Positions 55,425 through 64,000 of a stretch of DNA of 64,000 nucleotides are shown one piece after another; within the stretch, counting starts at the first letter, position 1, and each line of letters opens with the position of its first letter. The position numbers and the translations under genes were made by a program. The notes under the pieces were generated by a model, which did not search any database, was not told the origin of the DNA, and worked only from the letters and a program-made list of their open reading frames with translations. Location: positions 62,001 to 126,000 of the forward strand of contig CAWEPG010000013.1 of the NCBI GenBank assembly GCA_963810905.1. The letters run 5' to 3'. The stretch comes from CAWBAT01 sp963810905 (GTDB lineage Bacteria; Acidobacteriota; Terriglobia; Versatilivoradales; Versatilivoraceae).

Positions 55425-57841
55425 CTATTGCGGTTGCGGCTTTTGTTGCTTTTGTGCCTTTTGCCGTTGTTGTTGCTGCGTTTGCTCCAGCTTCTGGGTC
55501 TGTTGCTCATGTTTCTGTTGGAGCTTCTGGTGTTCCTGTTGCTGGCGCTGATTTTCTACCTGCTGCTGAGCCCCTTTGCTGTTGCTGTTGGCGTTGATTT
55601 TCAACTTGCTGCTGCTGAACCTTTTGTTGTTGTTGTAGCCGTTGATTTTCCACCTGCTGTTGAGCACTTTGTTGTTGCTGCTGGCGCAGGTTTTCGACTT
55701 GTTGCTGAGCCCTTTGCTGTTGCTGCTGGCGCTGATTTTCTGCTTGCTGCTGAGCCCTCTGCTGTTGTTGTCTCTGCTGATTTTCCGCCTGTTGCTGTTG
55801 TTGCTGGTGCTTTTGTTCGAGACGTTGAGCCTCTAGCTGCTGTTGCTGCTTCAGCTTTTGCTGCTGCTGCTGTAGCTTCTGTTCCAGCTTGGCATCAGGT
55901 GTGCTTTGCGGCGGACGATCCGGGCGATTCGAATTGGCAGCGGTCGGAGGCTGTGTCCTATTCGGCTGGGCTGAGGCAGGACGATCAGGGAGATTCGGCT
56001 TGGCTATGTTTGGGGACTGGGCCCTGTTTGGTTCTCCTGACGGCGGCTGCTCTAGCGGATTTGAGTTGGCGTTACCTGGCGACTGCGCCCTGTTCGGTTG
56101 TGTTGAAGGGGGACGATCGTTGCGAATTTGTGAATTTTGCTGTGGGGCCTGTTGCACCGGCTGGGTTGAAGACACTTGAGGTGAAGTTGCCGGAGGCACA
56201 GCAGCGGAACGCATTCCATTCGGTTTTTGAGATTGGCCAGGCTTGTTGCGGGCGACGCTTTCAACAGGAACGGGTTTTGCTGTAGGCTGCACGATTCTGA
56301 CGGGAGCAGCGGCCTGCGTGCCTTGGGGTGCAAGGCGTTGAATTTCCTTTCGTCCCAACGGCTGTCCCCCATTGGATTGGATAGCTTGTTGCTGACTGGA
56401 AAATGCGACCGGTGCAGGCGGAGGGGCGGTTCTGGCTACAACGCTGCGAGTCTGGACGGAGGATGGCGGCCTTACGGCGGCTGAGCCAGCGCCCAGAGCG
56501 CTCCTCTGTTGGGGTACGACGCCTGCGTTTGTAGTAATCCGCGCCTGAGCCAGCTGCCTTTCGTCCATCTTGACAAAGTGTTTCTGAACAGGTTGTGCGG
56601 AAGCAAACGCTGTTTGCGAGGTTGCAGTCACGGCCCCTGGCGCGTTCCGGTTCACATATTTGATATTGGTGACATTGGGATTGTTGGTCGTGTAATTGTT
56701 ATAGACATTTGTAACATAGGTATTGTTGACGGTCGTGTTCGTCACATTGACGTTGTTCACGTAAGTTCGGCTGACACGATACGGCGGGACGTAGACCTCA
56801 CGTGGTCCGAGTGGAAACCATCCAACACCCGCACCAAAGCTACCCACCCCGATGCCGATGCTGAAATGCGGTCCGCCGACCCAGGCGACGAGCGCCGGGG
56901 CATAGACCGGCCGTACTACAGCGACAGGCCCTGGGCACCAACCCCATGTTCCGCGGATAAGGCCCAGCGACCATAATGGAATGGAGCAAACCCCCACGGT
57001 GCATCATCGACCCAAGTCCAGCCCCAGGGTGAAATCCAAACCCAGTGGCCATACCGATAGGGCGCCCATCCGGCGACAACCCTGCGAGGCACCCACATTG
57101 GACCATAGTCGGGCACGGTGCGCCAATCGCCATAGTCATCAAGATCCTGGTAACCAACGACATCACGGGAAACATAGCGAACAGAGTGGGCGTGATCCTC
57201 GCGATCATCGCGGTCACGGCACCAGCGATCGAAGTCATCGTAGTCGCCGAGACTGTCGAGGTTGGCTGCGACTTGATCAGTTCCAGTGAAGGTTGCGCGT
57301 TGATTGGGATGCACGGTGAAGGCTTGACCGCCACCGTCACTTCGCCTTCGCCGCCGCGGACGGAGACGACCGTCGTGTCGCCCGCCTCATTGACCTCGAG
57401 GCGATAGTCACCGGGCCGAAGAAGATTGAAGGCCAGGTTCGGCGTGTCTACTTCGAACGCCTCATTCTGATCGAGATGGCGCAGGTGAATGCTCATGACG
57501 CCTTCACTGAGCTGGATCTGCGCCATGTTGTCGGATAAGTTCAAAAATGAGAATCCGGTTTGACTTCGCCAGACGAATTGCTGCGGATCCAATGTTCAGC
57601 TCGGCGCGGGCACCTCTGTCTGTCCAGAGCTTATCGCCTGTGGTGATGGGCCGGTTCACAACCGCCGAAACCCAATCTTCGGTTCCCGCCGGTTCGAAGG
57701 AAACCGAACCTTGTGATATATCCCAAGCGCGCCGCGCGTCCGGGCGGGTCATCATCATCAGCCACGGCCCTCTGTGGAATGCTTAAAACAAGTCCCAAAC
57801 CTAAAATCAGCGAGGGGTAGAATTCTCAATAATTTGGTCAT
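55425..57841 (-). CDS. DUF6600/FecR-like exported protein with Gln-rich tail, six frameshifts
   Basis: The start at 57841 has GGAGGTGAAACGCG before the ATG. Signal peptide LILGLGLVLSIPQRAVA, then DPPGRAARLGYI and SQGSVSFEPAGTEDWVSAVV, NRPITTGDKLWTDRGARAEL (FecR-like), a DUF6600 Trp/Tyr-rich stretch (WVWISPWGWTWVDD, GFAPFHYGRW), an Asn/Thr-rich run of NVTN-type repeats, and about 200 residues of Gln/Arg/Leu repeats (QQQAENQRQQQQQ-like). The pieces lie in different frames with single-base breaks near 57803, 57720, 57565, 57331, 56961 and 55571. Several are short homopolymers; at 55571 CCCC replaces the CCC seen in sister repeats. Joined, about 800 residues. Role unknown; likely envelope. Breaks are probably errors. 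Confidence 0.75.
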
Positions 57842-58270
57842 CGCGTTTCACCTCCATAAGATCCTCCAAACTTGGTCTCCGATCGTTCGAGGTTCCTCCT
57901 CTCGCATACTCTTCCAACCAATTCTTTAGATGCACCCTGTATGCCATTGCGAAAGGGTGAAGTCAGAAAGCGTTGACCCAAAGACTCAGCAATTGTTCAA
58001 AACCTGATGGCTCAGGAAGTTGCCGAGCGTCGCCGACCACAGGTTAGATCCCCCACAGACTTGGGTTTTTGTGAGATGGTGTCGAAAATTGACGCAGCGT
58101 GTCATTTTTACACATTAGTGTTCTTCGAATCACATTTGCGAAGAAACACTTCGCATACAGCCCAACATCCAGGCCTGTTAACCCGGAAATCCCTATTGTT
58201 TTTAATACTCGAAGATTAAGAAAAGTTGATTCTCGCGAGTTCACAAGTGGACTCATGGGTCCTCAGCAAG

Positions 58271-58310
58271 TGATGGCAACTCCTTTTGAGTCGCGTAAGC
58301 CACCAGAGCC
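58271..58310 (-). pseudogene. Short fragment matching the DedA-MprF gene
   Basis: About 35 of 39 bases match 61611-61650 with one gap. On the minus strand it reads VAYATQKE where the intact gene has VAYATQKGVAIAC. Weaker similarity continues for some 20 bases to the left (GPM against GDPM). It looks like debris of a second copy. Confidence 0.5.
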
Positions 58311-58396
58311 ACTGCAATCGAGATGACGAGTTTCTTAGTACGCAATCCTCAGAACAATAACGAACGTTGCGTTCAGTTAATATTTGCCTAGATTGG

Positions 58397-58528
58397 CTAT
58401 TCCAGTCGGGTATTTCGTCTCAATTTCAAGTGTCTCTGACCGACCGACAGATAATAGAGGGATGGTAATGCCAGCAGGGTCAATAACAGGGTGGATAGAA
58501 GCCCCCCAACAACGACGGTCACCCGCGA
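58397..58528 (-). pseudogene. C-terminal relic of an RND heavy-metal/cation pump
   Basis: 43 codons read SRVTVVVGGLLSTLLLTLLA then LPSLYYL and a stop. This matches the last TM helices of CusA/CzcA-type pumps (family pattern VVIGGL..STLLTL.VLPALY). The LGLMAAVAG stretch just upstream in another frame fits the helix before it. No rest of the gene is present. Confidence 0.55.
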
Positions 58529-58649
58529 CCGCCGCCATGAGTCCAAGCAGAGTAAAATACAGCCCCCCGCCTTGGATCCATGGAAGCGGTGAAACACGAT
58601 CCCAAAGCGGGGGAGAGGCGCTTGAGGCCTTGTCTCGATGGATTCTCTA

Positions 58650-58686
58650 AGCCAACCTTCCTTGTGATCAATCGGTGGACTGGCTT
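58650..58686 (+). terminator. Degenerate copy of the 38.14-kb terminator
   Basis: AAGCCAACCTTCCTTGTGAT ... TGGCTTTTTT aligns with the terminator at 38141-38185, but the inner stem has lost pairing. The outer AAGCCA/TGGCTT pairs and the T run remain. Confidence 0.4.
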
Positions 58687-58897
58687 TTTTGTTTAAATAT
58701 GCCCTTACTGTTGTTTTCACTCAAATTATTTACTGCACACCAAGCTTTAATGTGGTCAAGCAGCGAATTCGATACAAACGCTAGGGCGTAAAACCTGTTC
58801 GGCCATCCGACTTACACGTTCCTGATCCATATTCCCTCTTGAAAAAGTGGGACACAAGTTCACAGTTTCGTCACCAGACGACAGAAGGAACCAGCCT

Positions 58898-59749
58898 CTA
58901 ATTCTGCTTCGTCATTCCACATAGCCAATCCAGCGCCTCATATAATTTGACCCGAAACTCATCGCGGCCGCCGCTGAAACGATGATTTCGTGCCGAGACA
59001 GAATAAAACCTCTTAAGTCTTGTGTCCTCCCCGAATAAGGAATGGGCTTTTTCTGCAGGCAGATATTCATCATGGCTTGACTGGATCAAGGCTGTTGGGA
59101 GTGAATCCATGGAAGAAAACAGTTCGTAAGTGTCGAAAATAATGTGCTGGAGCTTCGAAGGGTGGTCCAGGATAAGAATCTTCCTGTCCCGCCGGTGAAT
59201 GTCCAACTCTTCTTTGTGAGGGAGACCGATAGCAAGAACCCCGAGAAGCTCTTGCTCCGAAGACTTGTCTGCCCCCACCAAAACGCTAAAGGCCGCCCCG
59301 CGGGACCAACCTGAAAGTAATATCTTTGTGTCTCTCGCTAGATTGAGGCTTTTCTTGGCCTCGTCAATAATCAGCTGATAATCCTTTACGAGTTCTTCCA
59401 AAGTGACAGGCTCCTGGCTGTGGCTCAGAATCTTCATATAGGAGCGAGAGCTAAACCCAACCGTCGGATATCCGAACGCCGAAATTTCCTCAAACATCCC
59501 GACAGCCTCGCCATACCATCCTCCGTCCCCACTTGCGTACAACACAAGAACGGGAGGCACGGAGTGTGACCGTAAATTACTCAAATGAAGGTCTAGCGGT
59601 TGCCCATGGAGAACGACCTTGCTCACGAAAGGTTTTATCTCTCGATCATGAGCATTAGCTTCCATTGGCGGCCAGAAAATAACTGCAACGCACAGGCAAA
59701 TAGCAAGAAGTGTCTTATGATTGACGGCTCGATCTGAAACGTATGGCAT
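58898..59749 (-). CDS. VirJ/AcvB-like alpha/beta hydrolase, paralogue 1
   Basis: About 283 residues from the ATG with GAGG 10 bases upstream; the frame extends 32 codons further. TM/signal helix at about 8-28, then an alpha/beta hydrolase of the VirJ/AcvB type: VPPVLVLYASGDGGWYGEA (oxyanion region with GDGGW), PTVGFSSRSY, nucleophile elbow LSGWSRGAAFS (Ser), HDEYLPAEKAHSLF with the likely acid, and the His in SARNHRFSGG. In Agrobacterium, AcvB removes lysine from lysyl-phosphatidylglycerol in the periplasm. The synthase fusion two genes upstream supports the same role here. Confidence 0.82.
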   Translation of the reverse strand: MPYVSDRAVNHKTLLAICLCVAVIFWPPMEANAHDREIKPFVSKVVLHGQPLDLHLSNLRSHSVPPVLVLYASGDGGWYGEAVGMFEEISAFGYPTVGFSSRSYMKILSHSQEPVTLEELVKDYQLIIDEAKKSLNLARDTKILLSGWSRGAAFSVLVGADKSSEQELLGVLAIGLPHKEELDIHRRDRKILILDHPSKLQHIIFDTYELFSSMDSLPTALIQSSHDEYLPAEKAHSLFGEDTRLKRFYSVSARNHRFSGGRDEFRVKLYEALDWLCGMTKQN

Positions 59750-59852
59750 CAAGTCATCCTCTATGAAGGCAACGATGCATAATGGAATGGCGAAGAGATA
59801 TTGTCCTCCGCAGAGAGTCCATGCATCCCGACTCGTGGTCCGCATTCCCTTC

Positions 59853-60749
59853 TCATCGTTTCACGCTCTTAATCCACGACAATGCTTCCAGAATGGAATT
59901 ATTGAGCCCCAAGCGGTTGTCACTAAAGCGGTGATTTGAGGCCTCGACAACCCACATTCTTTTGGGCTCTTTCGCCTGGGCAAACAGCACCTTTGCTTCT
60001 TCCAACGAAAGGAATTCATCGTGAGTGGAATGGATCTCGGCTAAAGGGACAGGGCTGATCTGCTGGATGATATCTTCAACCATAAAGCTGGGTTCATCAG
60101 GAGTCTTCTTGGTGATCCAGATTGTAAAGTCCTGCCATTTCCATCCCAGCTCATTCTGATCAGGCAAACCCAAGCCAAGAATTCCCGCAATGCCATCCCT
60201 GACCAAAGAATCTGTAGCCGCTAGAACAGAGAGCCCTGCCCCCTCGGAAACTCCGCTCAAAATAGGTTTCTCGTGAGAATATCGTTTCGCATAGTTGATC
60301 AGCTCCAGATAATCCTTCGGAACGTCCTGAGGTGCAAGGCTACCAGATTTCGTGGTAAAACTACTTAGGTAGGCCCGGCTATTGAATCCGATCACAAGAT
60401 ATCCGCTCCTCGAAAAAAATTCGGCGACATGGGTCACGAGACCTGCCCACCCAAGATCTCCACTGGAAAGAATGATGGCTGGGTTTCCTTGCTTACCGTA
60501 TATCGAGAGTTCCTGAGCTTTTCCTCGAAGCACAATATTGGCTGGAGATTGCCCCTTGAGCGGTTCGGCTAATAAGAACAATAAAAGCACTATAAGGTTG
60601 ATCCCTGTCAAAAGGTATTTCCAGGATCGACCGGAGTGGAACCTGTGTAGAAGCTGCATTTGTCTTCTTGAAACAAGAATTCGTGGCCGGATCAGTGACC
60701 CAATGCTCTCCTCATTGGCGAGAGTCAATTGTATTGATGATCTGGTCAA
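59853..60749 (-). CDS. VirJ/AcvB-like alpha/beta hydrolase, paralogue 2
   Basis: 298 residues as listed; an ATG 30 codons in (about 60659) may be the true start, giving a signal/TM helix near the N-terminus (LLTGINLIVLLLFLLAEPL). The fold matches its neighbour: AIILSSGDLGWAGL, VIGFNSRAYLSSF, nucleophile elbow LSGVSEGAGLS, HSTHDEFLSLEEAKVLF and ASNHRFSDN. It differs at GDLGW in place of GDGGW. It starts 14 bases after the synthase stop; the following paralogue starts about 100 bases after it. The two probably arose by duplication and may prefer different aminoacyl lipids; that is inference. Confidence 0.8.
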   Translation of the reverse strand: MTRSSIQLTLANEESIGSLIRPRILVSRRQMQLLHRFHSGRSWKYLLTGINLIVLLLFLLAEPLKGQSPANIVLRGKAQELSIYGKQGNPAIILSSGDLGWAGLVTHVAEFFSRSGYLVIGFNSRAYLSSFTTKSGSLAPQDVPKDYLELINYAKRYSHEKPILSGVSEGAGLSVLAATDSLVRDGIAGILGLGLPDQNELGWKWQDFTIWITKKTPDEPSFMVEDIIQQISPVPLAEIHSTHDEFLSLEEAKVLFAQAKEPKRMWVVEASNHRFSDNRLGLNNSILEALSWIKSVKR

Positions 60750-60763
60750 GTGGGACTCCTTTT

Positions 60764-62969
60764 TTATCTCTTCATTAACAGTTTCATCAGTCCGCCGGAA
60801 ATATGAACCGCCGTCATGGCGTATGCGACTCGAGGTAAGTCTGCTCCTTTAGGATAAACCAGATAGCGGCCTTCCCAACGAGGAGCGAATTTTTTCTTGA
60901 ATTTGAAGAGGTTCTTATACCCGTAGAATGCATTCAAGTTTTCAAAAAGAAGTCTCAACACCGCGCTCCAATGTATCGGCGGGCCCTGTCACATTGGCAA
61001 GAGGGGCATTGGCTAAGCTCGCCTCCGTACGGCCCGAAGCCTTGAGCTGGAGAAGCGAATGAGCGAGGAGAAAATCCATTGTCCCTGCCTCCGCGTTCTG
61101 ACGCTTCCTCATAAGGTCCAATACAACCGCTTCTCCTCGACGGTAGGGCAACCAGGTGCAGAAAGCTTCAACCTTTTCGCCATGTCCACAAACAAAGACC
61201 AGAATCTCATTCATTGCCTCGAGAGAAAAGCGACCCAGAGTGAAACCCATTTCCCCTAGTTTTTTCTCTTCCAGCCATTCCTGAGAAATATCTTCCAGTT
61301 GTTCGTCGAGCACAGCATCCGGATGGCACTTCCGTTGATATTGCCGAATCACTGCTCCGGTTTTCGCAACTTTATTGACCATGGCCCTCAAATTTGCTCG
61401 CGCACCGCCAGCTAGACTGAATTCAGGAAGATCGATTAATGCTTCTTCGGCAATTTTCAACGATCGAAGTCCCACAGAATGATAGGCGGCGAGCCTGGAT
61501 TCTGCAGCCTCATAAAAGCAGGGGGTCCAGCCGTTCTTCCGGGAATATGTGAGAAATTCTTCAACGGCGCGGACAAACTCAACTTCCGGAGCCATTGGAT
61601 CTCCACAAGCGATGGCAACTCCTTTTTGAGTCGCGTACGCCACCATCGCTCTTCCACCGGCAACCATAAGATGATTTTTGTCTGTCTGAATGGCAAACGT
61701 AGAAAGAGATTGAACACCGTTCTGGTCAAAGATCTGTCGAATCTTATCCGGGGGGGCTTCCTGTCGATTACGCAGGATCACCGGCCGTAGTAGCATCACC
61801 AACAAATAAAAACGTGCTATCCAACCAGTAATTTCGAGAGAGTTTAGGAATAGCAAGGCATGGGGAGTTTTGGGTATGACCTTGGGGGCCGTGATGAGGA
61901 TGCCGGCATTGAAAGCTTGCTTCAAAGGGGTGGCGCCAGGAGGCCATTCAAACTGGTGATGGAGATGCCGCAATCCTATAAAACCGTACAAAAGCACAAC
62001 CAGAGTCAGCAGGGGCAGCATCAACAGTGCCCTTCTCGCTGACAAGGGGTCACTTCGCGCATAAAAGCGCCGTCTAAAGTAAATCAGATAACTTAACAGT
62101 AAAACTGCGACTAGGGAGTGGTGCAGATCGAGTCCACGGGTAATATGGAGCAAGAAGGACACCGAAAGAGAGATGGTCGCCACGTACCAGGCCAGCTCTT
62201 TTCTTCTGGCCAAATTCCGTGTCACTTGGAGGAGGGCGACCCCCGCGAAAAGCATGAGTGGTCGGCTGTGCTGAGTGACTTCTAGGGGAAGCCAACTCGC
62301 AACGGCTCCCATTGTGTGGTGAGAGCGAGGCCAGATGGCTGAAACCAAATTGAGAAGGCCCATCAACCCCATTGCAAAAGGGGCCAGCAAGTGCAGATCG
62401 GCGGCTCGAAGATCCTCAACCCACTCCGCTCGCTTCAAGTGACGAATGAGCAGAACCAATGCGGCTCCAATCAGGAATGTGAAAACGATCCAGAGTTCGT
62501 AGCGGTAGGCCTCTGCAAGCAAGAGCTCTGCGGCGTGTCCAAAATAAAAGCCCAAGAGGGCTGTGGGAACTGCCCAGATCATGCTGGCCAGCAAGTTAAT
62601 CAAGCAGAACTTTACTGGTGGCATGCCTAAGGCGCCACAAGCGGCAGGAATGATGATCCGAAACCCAAAAGCGAAACGACTGGCGAGGAGAAGCAAATAG
62701 GCATGCCGCGACATCATGCCGAGACAACGCTGATAGTGAGAGTTCTGCCGGAAGCGATGATCCAGCCACTTTCGACCGCGAACTCGAGCAACCGCAAAAT
62801 AGATCTGATCCGCCGCAGAGTTGGAGAGGACGGCAGTCAGAATGATCAGTCCGAGACGGAAATACCCTCGATGAGCCAAATAGGAAGCGGCAAGCAGGAA
62901 GGCTTCTCCCTCGATAGCAATGCCGAAGAAGAGAATCAGGTAACCGTACTTTATAAGGAGAAATTCCAT
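60764..62969 (-). CDS. DedA (VTT) domain fused to aminoacyl-phosphatidylglycerol synthase, frameshifted at the end
   Basis: About 735 residues joined. Residues 1-190 form a DedA/VTT domain: GIAIEGEAFLLAASYLAHRG, ADQIYFAVARVRGRK, SRFAFGFRIIIPAACGALGM. Residues ~195-410 are further TM helices like those preceding LpiA/MprF synthase domains. Residues ~430-735 are a DUF2156/LPG-synthase domain with VAYATQKGVAIACGDPM, ANLRAMVNKVAKTGA, MDFLLAHSLLQLKASG and, in another frame, NLNAFYGYKNLFKFKKKF and PRWEGRYLVYP. One base is missing near 60950-60956; restoring it gives TLERGVLRLLFENLNAFYG. It would charge PG with an amino acid from tRNA; DedA proteins can flip lipids. The frame also opens at a TTG at 63002. 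Confidence 0.85.
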
Positions 62970-63057
62970 GGGCTTGGAAATGCCGAAATGGTACGTTTGC
63001 AAAATCTATGAATACTATTCAACCAAGAAAGCTAGCACCGTTTGATCGTCCCTCCCG

Positions 63058-63982
63058 TCATTCACGCCAATGGGTCCAGAACTCCTTCTCACCAATTTTA
63101 ATATAGATTCGCAAATCCTCTTGTGGATTTTGATCCTGACGCTTTCTTAGGATTGTTCCTCGCAGGAATTCCGGCAAGGAATCGGCTTCTATCGGGAGAG
63201 CTTCACTGATCCTGTTGGTGGTAAAGAGGACACCCACAGTCCCACATTCGAAAGACAATGTGCCTTTCGGATAATCGCTGTTTGAGAACATGCCGACAGG
63301 GGTGCCGCTGCACTCAAGAAGATGATCGCCGTGGTGGCTAAAAACAATTCCAGGGGGGTGACCGGCATTGACGTAGGTCAAAGTCTTTTCTCGAGAGCTA
63401 AAGACCCCAAGGAAACAAGTCAGGAAAACAGCCCCCTGGTGTTCGGCAATTAAAGCTGAGGAAATTTTGCTTAATAAATCTGAAGGATCATAGGTTTGTT
63501 TCGAGTACATTCAAGGAAAGGGTCCGTACCGAAGCGAGAGTTAGCGCTGCCCGTATCCCTTTGCCCGAGGTGTCTGCGATGAGCACGAGATAGGTGTCCA
63601 GATCGGGTGTGATGAAGTCATAGAAATCTCCCTCAATCTTTCCGGCCGTTTTTAGGATCCCCCCTTATCGAATCCCACCTTTGCGCAATGGGATCTCCGG
63701 AAGTAAATTCCTTTCAATATCGGATGCCAAAGACAGTTCTCTCCCAATAGCAATCGGGATTTTCTCGGCTTTAATCAGAGTTAGACGGGCAGCCCGTAAA
63801 TTCAGCCAGAAAAACGCAACAAGGCAAAGGACTGTAGATAGCAAGACATCACTGATCCTGGTTAGGTCTATCAAACTCGGATGAAATGCCTGGATGAGTG
63901 AATGTTCAATCGTGATCGCGCCGACGTACCCAACCAGAACGGTCACGATGGCGATGAGAGCTTCCCTGTGCCGTTTCTTCAT
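63058..63982 (-). pseudogene. Decayed membrane PP2C (SpoIIE/RsbU) phosphatase
   Basis: N-terminus: two TM helices and the coiled coil ending with DIERNLLPEIPL. An in-frame TAA (about 63665) replaces an aromatic position 10 codons later, then KIEGDFYDFITPD, IADTSGKGIRAAL continue in the same frame. A frameshift near 63510 moves the rest (TYVNAGHPPG, GTPVGMF) to another frame. The metal motif YTDG is now FTTNR, and DD(V/I)T is EDLR. So stop, frameshift and lost metal ligands together show real decay, unlike the other broken genes. The intact relative is at 38.4 kb. The right end lies 18 bases from the window edge. Confidence 0.75.
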
Positions 63983-64000
63983 AACTAAATGAACGGCGCG

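Larger units (their letters stand above)
57842..58897. other. 1-kb intergenic region holding gene relics
   Basis: The left end should hold the DUF6600 promoter (GGAGG ribosome site at 57842-57856). It then contains a fragment of an mprF-like gene (58271-58310), a fragment of an RND pump end (58397-58528) and a degenerate terminator copy (58650-58686). No intact gene. Confidence 0.6.

Noticed and set aside
55419..56285. Long + strand open frame of 288 codons rich in Leu, Val and Ala
   Set aside because: It is the antisense of the Gln-codon repeats of the DUF6600 gene (CAG/CAA reversed gives CTG/TTG), so the length is a by-product of the repeat.

Overview
The window looks like a chromosomal segment of a Gram-negative bacterium, most probably an Acidobacteriota or a close relative. 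The lipopolysaccharide sugar genes (kdsA, kdsB) and the tripartite RND efflux operon point to an outer membrane. The two tandem secreted VWFA-type proteins, the bacillithiol enzyme BshC, the DUF6600/FecR-like secreted protein and the UPF0182 membrane protein together fit Acidobacteriota best. This placement is inferred from family content alone. There are no rRNA or tRNA genes, no CRISPR array and no intact transposase.

Layout. 1-5.0 kb (+): end of argH, argJ, a CPBP membrane protease, a histidine-kinase-like protein that has lost its phospho-acceptor, and an MFS exporter. 5.2-11.4 kb (-): a chain meaB, mce, mtnP, pfkB, dapF (propionate/methylmalonyl-CoA, methylthioadenosine salvage, lysine/peptidoglycan), with a secreted formylglycine-enzyme-like protein upstream. 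11.5-14.0 kb: small genes inside repeat-rich DNA, flanked by direct repeats, one of which carries a relic of the hemW 3' end. 14.0-21.5 kb (-): kdsB, pyrG, kdsA, bshC, then a REC-GGDEF protein and hemW. 22-26 kb (+): small membrane protein, VOC protein, two VWFA proteins, mscL. 26-29.8 kb (-): a secreted protein, polX, a YCII protein. 30-39.6 kb (+): acyl-CoA synthetase, UPF0182, a histidine kinase/NtrC-type regulator pair, a tiny secreted Lys/Ser-rich protein behind a sigma-54-like promoter, and a PP2C phosphatase. 40.3-49.6 kb (+): MdtABC-like efflux operon with its outer membrane channel. 50-54 kb (-): DAHP synthase, a PAS histidine kinase and a REC-GGDEF protein. 54-58.9 kb: mostly non-coding, with gene relics and a broken DUF6600 protein. 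58.9-63 kb (-): a DedA/VTT domain fused to an aminoacyl-phosphatidylglycerol synthase, followed by two VirJ/AcvB-like hydrolases. 63-64 kb (-): a decayed PP2C phosphatase.

The most interesting unit is the lipid module at 58.9-63 kb. In other bacteria, aminoacyl-PG synthases (LpiA/MprF) are paired with AcvB/VirJ-type hydrolases that remove the amino acid again. Here the synthase carries a DedA-type membrane domain in the place normally taken by the MprF flippase, and there are two hydrolase paralogues.

A caution for the reader: about 17 reading-frame breaks were found (dapF, mtnP, acyl-CoA synthetase, both RND permeases, the DUF6600 gene, the secreted protein at 26 kb, the DedA-MprF fusion, the terminal PP2C). 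Most are single-base changes, often in short homopolymers, and the protein stays conserved on both sides. They are probably sequencing or assembly errors, except in the PP2C at 63 kb, which also has a stop and lost metal residues. I list the joined genes over their full span.
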